This document shows positions 1-10,964 of a stretch of DNA of 64,000 nt, piece after piece (position 1 is the first letter of the stretch; every line of letters begins with the position of its first letter). The stretch covers positions 41,708,036-41,772,035 of the forward strand of contig NC_030820.1 of assembly GCF_001704415.2 (NCBI RefSeq), written 5' to 3'. The position numbers and the translations under genes were made by a program. The notes beneath the pieces are model-generated. The model saw only the letters and a list, made by a program, of their open reading frames with translations, had not been told where the DNA came from and made no database searches. The DNA is from Capra hircus (taxonomy: Eukaryota; Chordata; Mammalia; Artiodactyla; Bovidae).

Positions 1-680
1 ACATTCAGAAAATGAAGATCATGGCATCTGGTCCCATCACTTCATGGGAAATAGATGGGGAAACAGTGGAAACAGTGGAAACAGTGGCTGACTTTATTTT
101 TCTGGCCTCCCAAGTCACTGCAGTCATTAAATTAAAAGACACTTACTCCTTAGAAAGAAAGTTATGACCAACCTAGACAGCATATTAAAAAGCAGAGCCA
201 TATTACTTTGTCAACAAAGGTCCATCTAGTCAAGGCTATGGTTTTTCCAGTGGTCATGTATGGATGTGAGAGTTGGACTATAAAGAAAGCTGAGCGCTGA
301 AGAATTCATGCTTTTAAACTGTGGTGTTAGAGAAGACTCTTGAGAGTCCCTTGGACTGCAAGGAGGTCCAACCAGACCATCCTAAAGGAGATCAGTCCCG
401 GGTGTTCATTGGAAGGACTGATGTTGAAGCTGAAACTCTACTACTTTGGCCACCTGATGTGAAAAGCTGACTGATTTGAAAAGACCCTGGTGCTGGGAAA
501 GATTGAGGGCAGGAGGAGAAGGGGACGACAGAGGATGAGATGGTGGATGGCATCACCGACTCAATGGACATGGGTTTGGGTGGACTCCGGGAGTTGGTGA
601 TGGAATGGGAGGCCTGGCGTGCTGCGGTTCATGGAGTTGCAAAGAGTCAGACACAACTGAGTGACTGAACTGAACTGAAT
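1..680 (+). mobile_element. BovB (RTE) LINE, 3' end
   Basis: The 3' third of a BovB retrotransposon enters from the left edge in sense orientation and ends in the family's tandem TGAAC tail at about 680. The reading frame corresponding to the end of reverse transcriptase and the C-terminal region (segments resembling KIMASGPITSWEIDGET and LKLKLYYFGHL) is broken by several stops and by a deletion near 125. Compared with the copy at 22,463-24,079 it is clearly older. Its 5' part lies outside the window. Confidence 0.93.
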
Positions 681-689
681 TAGGGATAT

Positions 690-1325
690 TTTTGGTATTT
701 TCAGTTTTTAGCTGCTACAAACAAAACTGCCATGAACAATCATGTACAAGTTTTTATGCTAACCTAGTTTTCATGTCTCTAGAATAAAGGCCCAGGAATG
801 CCATTAGTGGGTTACATGGTAAGTATATACATAGTTTGGCTGTTGTTTTTTTTTTTTAAAGAAACTGCCAAACTATTGATATTTCCCAGAGTGTCTGCAC
901 CAATTTACATTTCTATTAACAATGTATGAATGACCCAGTTTCTCTGCATCTGCAGCAGCAGTTAGTATTGTCAGCTGTCCTTTTTTTTCTATATTTTAGT
1001 TGTTCTGATGGGTGTGTAGTGATTGCTCACCGTGGTCCTAATTTGTCTCTCTAATAGTTAGTGGTGCTGAACTTTTTTTCATATGCTTACTTAACATCTT
1101 CAGTGAAATGTCTCTTTGCATCTTTTACCCATTTTCCAAAGAAATAAATGTTGAGTTTAGAGCATCGTATATTCTTGATATGAGACATTTGCCATGGTCT
1201 TCAAATATTTTCTCCCAGTCCTGAGCTTGTCTATTAATTCTTTTAGCAATTGATTTTGTAGAGTAAACTGTTTTAATTTTAGTGAAACCTGTCTTTATCT
1301 TAATAATTTTTAGTCTATTATTTGG
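690..1325 (-). mobile_element. L1 LINE fragment, antisense (end of ORF2 and 3' UTR)
   Basis: This reads on the minus strand as the last part of an old L1. The minus-strand translation of 1,125-1,394 contains an ORF2 C-terminal pattern (INRQAQDWEKIFEDHGKCLI, then SRIYDALN), with the 3' UTR-like segment lying to its left. It is a decayed fragment of an old mammalian-wide L1 family rather than a young ruminant L1. The exact subfamily is not determined. Confidence 0.8.
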
Positions 1326-1769
1326 ACAAAGGTGCATATCAAATGTGTGTGTGGAGCATGTGTGTTTGAGTTGGCAGCTCTGGCCCAGTAGCAAGGCAAC
1401 CTATCTTATTGACCTTTCTGGGCATCCGAAGACCTGCTGTCACCCACCCTCAGTCCTGTGTGGACCGGTTTCCCCTGAGCTGGGCTCCTACTCAGATGAG
1501 CACCCTGAGCTCCGAGCTGGGTGCCACCAGCTGCTTCAGGCTGACAGATGAACAGATGAGACAGAAGTCACACCCCAAATGTTGCCTCGTTTGATGCCGT
1601 GTCATAATTGTAATTCTGAGTCCATTTTAGAGCATGACCTTTCAAAAATTTTCACTTGTCTTAATTATTTCCTGGAGAGTCTCTCTAGTGCTTGAGTCCT
1701 GTAAAGAAATTATATCCATCCACAAACTGTAACATTCAGAAATGAATTTAAACTTAAATTCATTAACCT
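1326..1769. other. Single-copy stretch, no gene recognised
   Basis: There is no repeat I recognise and no credible coding signal. Short open frames of 60-90 codons occur on both strands but have no recognisable domains. The stretch ends at the target site of the SINE pair that follows. Confidence 0.5.
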
Positions 1770-1782
1770 ATGTGAGTTACAG
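1770..1782. repeat. Target-site duplication, left copy
   Basis: ATGTGAGTTACAG here is repeated exactly at 2,197-2,209. The pair brackets two Bov-tA units, so both sit inside one duplication. The terminal AG may instead be counted as the first bases of the SINE. Confidence 0.8.
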
Positions 1783-1978
1783 GCTTCTCTGGTGGCTCAG
1801 CTGATAAAGAATACACTTGCAATGCAGAAGACATGGGTTTGATCCCTGGGTTTAGAAGATTCCCCTGGAGAAGGGAACAGCTACCAACTCCAGTATTCAG
1901 GCCTGGAGAATTCCATGGACTGTATAGTTCATGGGGTTGCAAAGAGTCAGACACGACTGAGTGACTTTTACTTTCACC
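1781..1978 (+). mobile_element. SINE Bov-tA, unit 1 of a tandem pair
   Basis: This is a tRNA-Glu-derived head (GGCTTCTCTGGTGGCTCAG and a B-box-like GGGTTTGATCCC), followed by the Bov-A body with its GTTGCAAAGAGTCAGACACG core. It is complete in length at about 195 bp. Its internal pol III promoter is recognisable but it is not a tRNA gene. Confidence 0.95.
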
Positions 1979-1979
1979 T

Positions 1980-2196
1980 TAGGCTTCCCTGGTGGCTCTG
2001 ATGGTAAAGAATCTGCCTGCAGTGTGGGAGACCTGGGTTAGAGCCCAGTGTTGGCAAAATCCCCTGGAGGAGGGCATGGCAACCCATTCCAGCATTCTCG
2101 CTTGGAGAATCCCATGGACAGAGGAGCCTGGCGGACTACAGTCCACGGGGTCACAAAGAGTCAGACACAAATGAGCAACTAAGCACAGCACAGCCC
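1980..2196 (+). mobile_element. SINE Bov-tA, unit 2 of a tandem pair
   Basis: A second full-length Bov-tA directly abuts the first in the same orientation and ends in an AGCACAGCACAG tail. Its right edge is defined by the target-site duplication at 2,197-2,209. The B-box region is altered (GGGTTAGAGCCC). Confidence 0.95.
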
Positions 2197-2209
2197 ATGT
2201 GAGTTACAG
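2197..2209. repeat. Target-site duplication, right copy
   Basis: This is an exact 13-bp repeat of 1,770-1,782 and closes the tandem Bov-tA insertion. Confidence 0.8.
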
Positions 2210-2659
2210 CTGGACGAGCTTCCCTGAGGAGCCGATGTTCAGTATTTTTTCTACGGAAACATCGAATAACGAATCCTTTTGATTTTAACCATTTCTACCC
2301 CTCTTCTAGTGCTCTTTCCACCCAAGTTTGGGGCAGAGCCTTCCTTGTTCCTTCTGGGGCAAGAAGGGAGCCAGGGTGAGAGCAGACCTGAGGGGAGCTG
2401 CTGCCGGGGGGAGCAGACAGGCCCTGCACTCCCTGGGAAGACGAGCCCACGCACACCCTGTTCAAATCTCCCTCCAGCAGACACTGGGCTCGCTGCCAAC
2501 CAGCTCCCAGCATCCTAATAGGAACACTTGTCTTCATCCGACCCAGCACAGCTTTCCTGCTGGTTCCCTTCAAATTTCACCTCTCCCTGAAAGACACACA
2601 CTCACACGCACACACACTCACACACACAGATCTTCCCAGCTGCAGTTCCTATATCTGCT
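2210..2659. other. Single-copy stretch with a (CA)n-rich tract
   Basis: Moderately GC-rich DNA without a recognisable gene. An impure CACACA/CTCACA tract lies at about 2,592-2,630. Overlapping open frames on both strands have no domain features and look like composition effects. Confidence 0.5.
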
Positions 2660-2820
2660 TTCTTTTTCTCCCTCCTTTTTCAAATTTTATTTTGACAGCA
2701 TCAGGTCTTCATTGTGGCATATGAGATCTAGTTCCCTGACCAGGGGTGGAACTCAGGGCCCTCTGCATTGGGATCATGAAATCTCAGCCACTGGACCCCC
2801 GCCTCAAGGAAGTCCCCACT
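2660..2820 (-). mobile_element. CHR-type SINE, antisense
   Basis: The antisense pattern of the cetartiodactyl tRNA-Glu SINE is clear: a T-rich tail on the left, TAGTTCCCTGACCAGGGGTG (B-box region), CCACTGGACC, and a final GGAAGTCCCC. It is older than the Bov-tA copies, with several substitutions. Confidence 0.85.
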
Positions 2821-3444
2821 TTCTCTCTCAGACCAGTTCCCTGGGTTCCTGAGGGGAGGTTGTCCCTGAACCCACTCTTTGCCAAGATGCCCACAGACCC
2901 CTTCTCCAGGTGAGTGATGTGATGGAGGAACAGCGGTGGGGAGAGGGGACCCCCACCCTGTCCATCTCCTTTGCAGACCCACAGCTCATATTGACCCTCT
3001 GTCATCCTCAGATGCCCACACGGCCAGAGAAGCTCCAGGCCACCAGACGGGCAGCCCTGTCCCAGGGAGCAGGCATGGGTTTCGAGGTGGGAGGGGGACT
3101 GCTGGTGGCCACATCTTCTTGGCCGCCCAGAAGGGACCCTGTTTGAGGCAGGATGCCCATGTGTTAGGACTTTACCGCCCTTCATTCTGCTCTTCCCTCT
3201 GGTGCAAATCCTCTCATTCTGTTTATTCTTTCAATAAAGTTTGATGTTTGTGGGTAGCAACGGTCAGAGTTGACTTTTTTTGCTTTTGACTGAATTGCTT
3301 GGAGGTCACTAATTCGTTTGGCTGGAGCAGCTTTGGGTCGAGACATGAATGGCTTTGGAAAGACTTTCTGGAGCCTGAGCTCATCTTTCCCACTTAACCA
3401 AAGTGAAGGCTCAGGACTGAGAGAGTAGATCTCAGAAGCCTTCA
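2821..3444. other. Single-copy stretch with an isolated poly(A) signal
   Basis: GC-rich DNA. At 3,233-3,238 there is an AATAAA followed immediately by a GT-rich stretch (GTTTGATGTTTGTGGG), as at a plus-strand transcript end. No upstream coding exon was recognised, so whether a transcript really ends here is open. Confidence 0.4.
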
Positions 3445-3605
3445 ACCCAAGCAAAAAAATTATAACTGCAGTGATGATGCTAACTAGACTTCTCAGGGTG
3501 GTCATTTCAGGATGTATACACATATCAAGTCACTGATGCTGAACACCTTAAACTAATATACTCCTATGTCAAATGTACCTCAATTAAAAAATAATTTGGA
3601 AACTA
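3445..3605 (+). mobile_element. L1 3'-end fragment
   Basis: The run GGTGGTCATTTCAGGATGTA, then ACCTTAAACTAATATACTCC and CCTCAATTAAAAAATAA is the typical terminal part of an L1 3' UTR in sense orientation with an A-rich tail. It is strongly 5'-truncated; the left edge is approximate. Confidence 0.65.
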
Positions 3606-6010
3606 TTTTTTTTAATGGAAGCTGAGCTATGGGGTGCAGGAAGCAAGCCCCAGCTCAGCCATCAGCTGAGGACAAGTCTTTGGCTCTGGGTCATGTGTGT
3701 GGCTTGTTCGGCAGATTTAAATGCAGCTGCTGCTGATGCAGCTGGTAGGGGAGCCGTGTGCTTCCCTGGAAATGCTGGGGAGGTGGGGGTGGGGACTGTG
3801 ACAGCCACAGCCTGTCTAGGACCATGGCCCCATCCTTGCTGTAGGCTCTCCAGCTCTGAGGAGCAGTGCTGGATTCCCCTAGTGGGCTCCCTCCTGACCC
3901 TTGGGACACAAACCTGCCTTCCTCAGCACCTGCCCTCATTCCTTGTCCTCCCCAGACACCTCCCAGGGTCTCTGCCTGTTCTCTGTCCAAAGAGGCTGAT
4001 CCCTGGGGACCAGGCAACTGTCACCAGGCAGCTGCCTTTCTGGCCGAGAGTGAACAGCAGGGATGGGAGGTTAGAAATGGAGAGAAACTGGGTGCTTCTT
4101 CTCTGACACCCCCAACTCCAGCACCTTGTTCTGGCCACAACTGTGCCACCTGCAATGACGGTGTCGCCAGATAACCTTTCTCCACACCGACATCTGAAGT
4201 CCTCCCCCTCCTGTCCACCTGGTCTTTGGGATCACAGCTCCTCTGCTGTGACCTCCAAGGCCTTCGCCTCCCCTGGTCTGGCCCGCAGCGCCTCCCCACT
4301 GCTACTGGCCCTTCCGTTGGAGCCTCTTCATCTGAATCTTCCAGGGCAAACTCTGATATGGCATCATCTCTTGGCCCCTGGTTACCTAGCTCTCCTGGTG
4401 GACCCCCTCTCAGACACAGTCTGGCTGTGGACCCTGGGACCCACTCCAGCCAGGCCCCCTTTGCATTTGGCCCAATCTCTCCCACACCTCTGTCAGAGGA
4501 AAGAGCCAGAAAGAGTTGTTGTACTTCTTGACCTAAAAAATGCAAACTCTTGGAAGCTTTACGTAAGAAGGCTATCTATCTGCAACCTTCAGTTAACTGG
4601 ACAGTGGATCCCATCCCACAGGTTAGGCAGGAAACACACCTCATTTCATCTCGGGGTGCCTCCCACAGGAACGTACTGTGTTTCTAAGGTCTGGAATTGC
4701 ACCTGCCTCAAAGGGTCCAAGTGGGGAGAGGTTCTTGGGCAGCAATTACCTATCTGCTCAGTATTTCTGGTCCCAGGACCATTGCAACAGTGGGGAGAGG
4801 AGCCTTCCACCCCCATGGACGCACGTTCTTGAGGTGGGCGGACTCCTGCTTTGCTTGACTGCCTCCTCTCAGGCCCTCTCCTGCCCATCAGTCCAGAAGA
4901 ACCTCCCTCATACCAGTTCCTTCCAGCATCACACTTCCCACTGTGCTCTTCACCAGCCCTGAGAAATCCCCAGGATCTCAGGGCTGTGGACACAAAAGCC
5001 AGGAAATCTCTCAGGCTCAGCGCCCCTCCAACACACACCACACAAGGCACAGAACCAGAGCCCAGGGGTGCTAGAGGGGATGGCAGGGAAAAGGGAGCCT
5101 TTGAGAGAAGATAATCAGAGGAGAAATCACCTCAGGAGACCCCCGAGCCCCCCAAAACAGAAACCGAGACTGCCAGGCAGTCCCTGTTCTTGGAAAAAAG
5201 GAACAGAGGCCCCACTCAGGTGTGGAGACTGGCTTCAGCCACCCCAGCATCAGCCTTCACCAGGCCTTTTGTCTGCTTTCCCTCAATCTGAATCTCCTGA
5301 GTAGACATCTTGCCAAGAAAGCATCCGAGGAAAGAAAGACTCACACAGTAGTCTCAGGTACCTTCTTTGGAAAATATTTTCAGACACCTACAGAAGTACC
5401 TTTTCCTTAAAAGTAAGGGGACCCTCTTCACCGTGGACCTCACCATTCCCCACACTAGCTACCTCCTCCACCATCACCGTGGGCAGGACCCACAGACTCC
5501 CTCCTGATGGAGGCACAAGACCCAGGCTCCTGTAGCCTGGCAACCTGGGCTGGGGAGGGTGCCCCCCACATTGAAGAGCTCAGCGCTGAGCAGGATGCTG
5601 GCTTGGGCTCTGACAGGAGAGAAAATTTCTATCTGACAGCACAGGACACTGGTGAACTGTAATAGAAATGGGCCACCTCCAAGAAAGTGATTTGTGTTCT
5701 GGTTTGTGGTCAGGGTGTACACAGCCCTGCCAGGTTTCCAAGTGATTTATAGATTAAGAGCTTTTTGCTTATTCTTCTTAAGAAAGATTACTTTGCTGTT
5801 TTCTTGTAGATGTTGTGGTCCTCGGGTGTGGCTGGGGCAAGACAGAATGTGTGTGATAGTCCAGTTCATATGCTGAATGGAGAATGTTCCCTGTGGGATG
5901 AAGCAGGGAGAATCATATATTGGTAAATATGGATAATGGTCCCAGGATATGGTTTGAGTATCTATGAGGAGCCCCTGTCTTGACCTGCAATTTGAGTGAA
6001 TTTGGGGCTA
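3606..6010. other. 2.4 kb single-copy stretch, no gene recognised
   Basis: Moderately GC-rich DNA without recognised repeats. Open frames up to 229 codons (plus, 4,143-4,832) and 174 codons (minus, 4,021-4,545) overlap on opposite strands and show no domains. I treat them as chance. The part from about 5,690 is more AT-rich. No exon could be supported. Confidence 0.5.
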
Positions 6011-6288
6011 TGGAGAAGGCAATGGCACCCCACTCCAGTACTCTTGCCTGGAAAATCCCATGGACAGAGGAGCCTTTGGGCTGCAGTCCATGGGGTCGCA
6101 AAGAGTCGGACATGACTGAGCAAATTCACTTTCAGTTTCTACTTTCATGCATTGGAGAAGGAAATGGCAACCCACTGCAGTGTTCTTGCCTGGAGAATCC
6201 CAGGGATGGGGGAGCCTGGCGGGCTGCCGTCTATGGGGTCTCACAGAGTCGGACACGACTGAAGCGACTTAGCAGCGGCAGCAGCAGC
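6011..6288 (+). mobile_element. SINE Bov-A2 (dimeric Bov-A)
   Basis: Two Bov-A bodies stand head to tail, each starting with a GGAGAAGG(C/A)AATGGCA box, joined by a CACTTTCAGTTTCTACTTTCA-like linker and ending in an AGC-rich tail (AGCAGCGGCAGCAGCAGC). This is the standard Bov-A2 structure and is specific to ruminants. Confidence 0.95.
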
Positions 6289-7055
6289 CTTCCCCAGCCC
6301 ACAGGCTGCCCAGTTTGTCAAATGGCATGTCACTGGCATTCAACGGTTTTGCAGGCTCTGAAATCTGATCTATCAGTTCTTGAAATATAAACTTGCCCAT
6401 CAGGATAGAGCCACACTGGCATGGCTCACAAGACGCAAATGTATAAGCAAGGATACTACTGAGGAAACTGTAATGGAAAACGTACTCCTCAGGCTGATCA
6501 GATGGCTCCTCTTGACATCCTTGGTATATTCCCTTTCTACAGACAAGAGAAAACAAAAAACTCCATATGATGTCTATGCAGAGGCTATGACATCAGAAGA
6601 AAGGGTTACTTGGATCATTCAAGCTGAGTCATTAGCCAGAGACCATGTCCAGGCCTCAGGCAATTCATAAACAAATACTTCCAATGTTCAATTTCGTGAA
6701 ATGTTCATACATTTTCTGATGACTGCCCTTCCCTTTCTTGACCAACTAACATGTTTTTAAAAATCTGTGTTAATATCTTAGGTCAAATTTTGCACTGACA
6801 TGTGGCCAATCTGTCTCACTATCTCTCTAGAGATGTTGATTAACTCTTTCCAATGTCATTCATATTGTGCTGATTTCACCCACTGACTCTCAGAGGGGAA
6901 TCTTGCTTCTCTTACAGAGAAAATGTGTAGAAAGTCTCCTCACTGTCCCCCCCAAGAGACACTCATGCCCACAGCATTGTCCACTGTTGGCATTTCTCTC
7001 CTCTCTGTCCCAGACCTTCTCAGGTGTTCCAACTCCCTCGGCACTTCCACAGGGA
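6289..7055. other. Single-copy stretch, unidentified
   Basis: No known repeat or domain was recognised. A 96-codon plus frame (6,380-6,670) and a 95-codon minus frame (6,269-6,556) overlap here. Neither resembles a protein I can name. The AT-rich part 6,660-6,860 looks neutral. Confidence 0.45.
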
Positions 7056-7120
7056 CATGGGGTTGCAAAGAGTCGGACACGACTAAGCGACTGAACTAAA
7101 CTGAAATGAACTGAACTGAA
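7056..7120 (+). mobile_element. BovB/Bov-A terminal tail fragment
   Basis: Only the last 65 bases of the BovB-type 3' end are present: CATGGGGTTGCAAAGAGTCG, the CGACTAAGCGACTGAACT box and a decayed TGAACTGAA tail. BovB and Bov-A share this terminus, so the source element cannot be decided. Confidence 0.85.
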
Positions 7121-9528
7121 AGATATAATATGAATTAAAAATAAACTACAAGGTATTCGCTTATAATAAAGAAAATCAAAATAGCACAAACAAGGTAATA
7201 CTCCTTGCATTATTGAACCAAGGAATAAAAATCCAGTTTAATGGTGGATCATTTGAGTCAAAGGTTAAGTCCCACATCAAACTGTTACTCCTTACTTTAA
7301 CTAAATTGGAAGTTATTTCTAGATCTTTCAGTAAAAATATGGACCAGAAATTTGGGAAGATTCTGTACTGTCTACTTTGACTCAGCTAGACTAGCAGATA
7401 AAAAAAACATTTCCCCTTTAAATGGGGAAGAGGAGCTCCTGGACACAGGAGCGTTTCACTTTGGAAGAGCAGCAGATGATTCTAACCTACTCTTTGATCA
7501 TGTTCAGTGTAGGGTACCATCTCTTTATCTTCTCTTTCAATGTTTTTATACATCAGTTGATTTCTTCACTAAATGAAGAAATTTTCTGATGTTGGGAAAG
7601 AGTTAAAGAATTCTTGGTGATTAAGTCACTCACTCTTCTTAAGAAATCCTTGTCCTTTAATACAAAAATCCTGCATCATCCGGCCTTAATGCATTGGCTT
7701 CCAGATACTGATGAAATAGAGTGACACCACTCAAGCAAGGCACTTGAAACTGTAAGATTACCTTCATGCACTGCATGCTGGGAAGAAATAGATTTTGCTT
7801 TCATCTCAAAACCCCAGGTGAGTACCTTACTCTTGAGAGACCAGCAGCTCCACAGTGGAAAGCAGAAATGTGTCCCCACTGCCTGTTGGGGCAGGATGGA
7901 AAGAGGACTCCATGTACTACCTGGTGGGGTGTATTTGCAGGAATGTGGTTGAGCTGTGAAGCCAAGTGGAGCCCCAGAGACTGACCACATGAGGACCCCC
8001 CAAGGGGCCATGGGACCCAGACCCATAGCAGTGGTGATGCTTCCTGGATGCAGCTGAGGGTCCCCAGTCAAAGCCAGAACCACAGTGGCTGCCACCTGCT
8101 GGAGGGGGTACCCAGAGGGGTTGAGAAATCCTTGGGGGTCCCACAGAAAGCAGAGAGAGATGAGAAGCCCCAGCTCCTCCCTCCCTCCTGCCCTCCCCTC
8201 TCGCATCAGGACCTTCACTGCCCAGACCAGCCGGCAAAGTGTTGGGCAAAGTGCAGTCCCTGAAGGGCCCAGGGAGTGAGGGAGAGCCATGGTGGGCCTG
8301 GGCAAGTGGGGGCTGACAGACTGCCCATCTCTTCGTAGCTCTTAAAGGTGTTTCTCCTGGCTGAAGGATGACAAGGATCTCACTGTCCCTTTAAGCCAGA
8401 ATCAAGACTGATTCTCACCCTGGACGACCAACATTCTCATACAGGGCAGCTGATGGGGGAACACCCAGGGACCCTCCTTTGCCTTCCAGCCTTTGCTGAA
8501 GCAGCTGATCTGAGCTTCCAGTGGACATCAGCACTCAGATACCTTGCCTCTACCTTCTACTGCAGCGTGTGTTTTGAGGAAAAGAATGAGCATTTCGACG
8601 CATCCCAGCACCCGCAGCAGAAGGGTAGCCTGGCTCTTCCCAGCAGCACAGGGCATCTGCCAGGATGGGTGAGAACCACTGCTTCCTCCTCCTTCTCCGC
8701 AGGGACCATGGGGCCGGGGGGCCTGAGGGAGGCACAGCAGGGCCGTCACTGATGGAATTTTGCCCTCACCTGCTTTCTCATTAGTCATCGATCGGGTGGC
8801 TGGTTTTAATGCTCTTTTCTCATCGATGTCATCTCTCAATTGGACTTGGCCCTCAAGGGGCTGTTAGTGGCGGCCCACGGCCAGCTTTCTTTCCTGGAAA
8901 GTCACAGGCTGGACACCAGCCTGGTGAATGTGATGGGGACCCAAGTGTGCCTGGCATCCCGGCCCAGGGACAGAGAGCTGGAAGCATCAAACCCTCCACC
9001 GCATGTAGTGAACTCACAGGTGGTCATTCCCAGATCCCAGGAACCCTCCCCTCCACCAGTGCCCAAAGAGTCCTGGCGAGCACAGGACTCCTAGCCGCCT
9101 GGACCCCGCCTCATTAGAGGCCTGTCCCACTGGGGCTCTGGGGAAATGAGGAGGTTTCCAGCTCTCCTCCCATTTATCTCCCCCATGTGGGAAACCATCC
9201 AGCTCTGATGGGAGAGAGGCTGGAAGCAGAGTCATCGCTGAGGTCCCATTCAGTCCTGAGTGCAGCCCCAGGTCACACCTGCCATGAGGCGTAGGGAGAC
9301 AGATGTGCAGGGCTAACAGCATTTGGAGACAGTGTCCCTCTCTCATCTGGCCAAGCACGTGCCCCAGACCTCAATCCTGGTCTCAGGCACAGAGATGGGG
9401 GGGTGGAGTCTCTGCAGGGGGAACTCTTCCCCAAGGCCAAGCCCCCATCACCCAAGATCTTTTTTCTTTTTGTCTGGCTAGCATCTCAAGGCTGAAAACC
9501 AGAGCCCCTAGACATGAGGGGAAAGCCA
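7121..9528. other. 2.4 kb single-copy stretch
   Basis: The first 600 bases are AT-rich; from about 7,700 it is GC-richer. No repeat or exon was recognised. Overlapping open frames on both strands (up to 209 codons, 7,676-8,305 minus) have low-complexity composition. A compact AT-rich island at about 8,765-8,860, with ATCGATCGGG and CATCGATGTC motifs, stands out from the surroundings. Confidence 0.45.
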
Positions 9529-9609
9529 GGGAAAGGGGAGAAGGAGGAGAGAAGGGAGAGGAGGAGGGACCACTAGAGGGGGAGGGGAGGGAGGGGAGGA
9601 AGGAGGGAG
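9529..9609 (+). repeat. Polypurine (GGA/GGGA) tract
   Basis: About 80 bases are almost entirely purine on the plus strand, with one short pyrimidine-containing break near 9,569-9,574. It is followed at once by TGAGTCA (9,611-9,617), a consensus AP-1 site. Such tracts can adopt triplex structure and are often nuclease-sensitive; no direct evidence of function is visible. Confidence 0.7.
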
Positions 9610-9617
9610 CTGAGTCA

Positions 9618-9934
9618 CAACTGGCCTCGGCCATTCGCTTCCCTGCACCCTGGGCAGGACCCCACTGTCACCCCGGGCTGTCTCCTGGGGATGGGAAAGA
9701 AGTTCAGAAGACCTAACCTTGGGAGGACAATGGGCTTTATGATGACGACTCAAGAGGTCAATCCCCACCCCTCCCCACTGTGAAAAAGAAAACGCAACAA
9801 TGTGAGCACCGAATTTTCATGAACAGCATCTGGGTACAGGTACGGATGTGGCTTAAATATATAACCACAGAAATTAAAGCACAAATGTCAAGATCTGACT
9901 CTCTCCCCTAATTTTGTGAAGCCAGCCCACAAGA
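9618..9934. other. Single-copy stretch
   Basis: No gene or repeat was recognised. The right half becomes AT-rich (CTTAAATATATAACCACAG at about 9,853) and grades into the candidate conserved island that follows. Confidence 0.4.
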
Positions 9935-10035
9935 GGGGAAATGGGTGACGTTATCATTAATGTGCTTTATTGCAGTCATTTTACTTCACCCATTGCCTAG
10001 AATTACACGATTAAAAGGCAGTTGCTGTAATTAAG
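9935..10035. promoter_or_regulatory. Candidate conserved non-coding island
   Basis: An AT-rich segment with dense, non-repetitive transcription-factor-like words: TGACGTTATC, ATTAATGTGC, TTTATTGCAG, ACACGATTAAA and GTAATTAAGTC. The complexity and homeodomain-type cores resemble conserved enhancers, but conservation is inferred, not observed. Confidence 0.3.
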
Positions 10036-10100
10036 TCATTCAACAAATACCCACTCTGCTCTGGGCCTTTGGAGGACAAAACACGGAAAAGATAAAAAGC
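10036..10100 (-). mobile_element. L2-like fragment
   Basis: TCATTCAACAAATACCC...CTCTGGGCC...GACAAAACA follows the antisense 3'-end pattern of ancient L2 elements (ATTCAACAAATATTT, then GTGCCAGGCACTG and AACAAAACAGA). It is short and diverged. Confidence 0.45.
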
Positions 10101-10964
10101 ATATGCATCATATTATTTTAGTTCTTCCAAAGCAGAGCTGGAGACAGATTTGGAGGCAGATACTTTATTTGGAAGCTGATCACAGGCAGCAGGAGTGAGA
10201 CAGAGAAAGGATAAAAGCCAAAACTAAGGATGCTTCAAAGGGCAGTCGCTGTGATGGGCCGTGGGGCTCGCCTCCCCTGGGACCCTTTGAGAAGCATGCA
10301 GAGCGCCCCACTGCAGGCCTGTGCAAGAGGAGCAGGGAGTGGGGGAGGCCTTTCTTTGTTGACCCTGAGCCCTCATTAGTTGGAGGCTCCCTGGGGTGCT
10401 GATCCTTGCTGGATGCTGCACAAACTTCTTTGGTGCCTGAGAAAGCAAAGAGCCTGGTGCCTGAATGAATGGGTTGGGTGCCAGAGATGCCCACATCATT
10501 TCAGGGGCTCAGAGTAGTGGCAGAGGGGAGGTGGACAAGGCATGGCAGCCCCTGCCCTTCCGGGTCTCAGCCCCTCAACTGCATGCCATCTGGGAGCCCC
10601 TTGGGCATGTCGCCTGGGAAGGCACAGGGTGGGTGTGCCTGGGCTGATGGCTCCTCTGCTTCCTGCCCATCCCCCAAAAGAAATAAGTAAATGATGGGGT
10701 TCAGGTCCAATAGGAGGGCTCTGGAAGGGAATGACCCCTCAGACCAGTGTTCACATTCCTAAACTTGCGCTTCCAAGGCTTGTGGCTCTGGGCAAATCTA
10801 CCCAGGTTTGTCAGTTGTAACTTCTGCTTCCAAAGCTTTCCTCCTCTCGGGAATGTGTTCAGGACCAAAGATGAGGTCCATAGACAGGCCAGGTGAATTC
10901 TTCAGGGCTTTACAAAGGGAGGTGAGTCAGTGTCCTGAGCCCAGGGCTATTTCCACTGCTTTGT
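10101..10964. other. Single-copy stretch, possible old repeat remnant
   Basis: The part from about 10,135 to 10,460 (GGAGACAGATTTGGAGGCAG, TTTATTTGGAAGCTGATCAC) feels like a very old LTR or transposon remnant, but I cannot assign a family. The rest shows no recognisable gene or repeat. Confidence 0.3.

Noticed and set aside
1781..2050. tRNA-like A and B boxes
   Set aside because: They belong to Bov-tA SINE heads, which derive from tRNA-Glu but do not fold as tRNA; the same holds for all other SINE copies in the window.
4021..4832. Opposed frames of 229 (plus) and 174 (minus) codons
   Set aside because: They overlap on opposite strands in GC-rich DNA, with no conserved motif; most likely chance.
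6269..6670. Possible processed pseudogene (95- and 96-codon frames)
   Set aside because: Neither frame resembles a protein I can name, and there is no poly(A) tail or target-site duplication.
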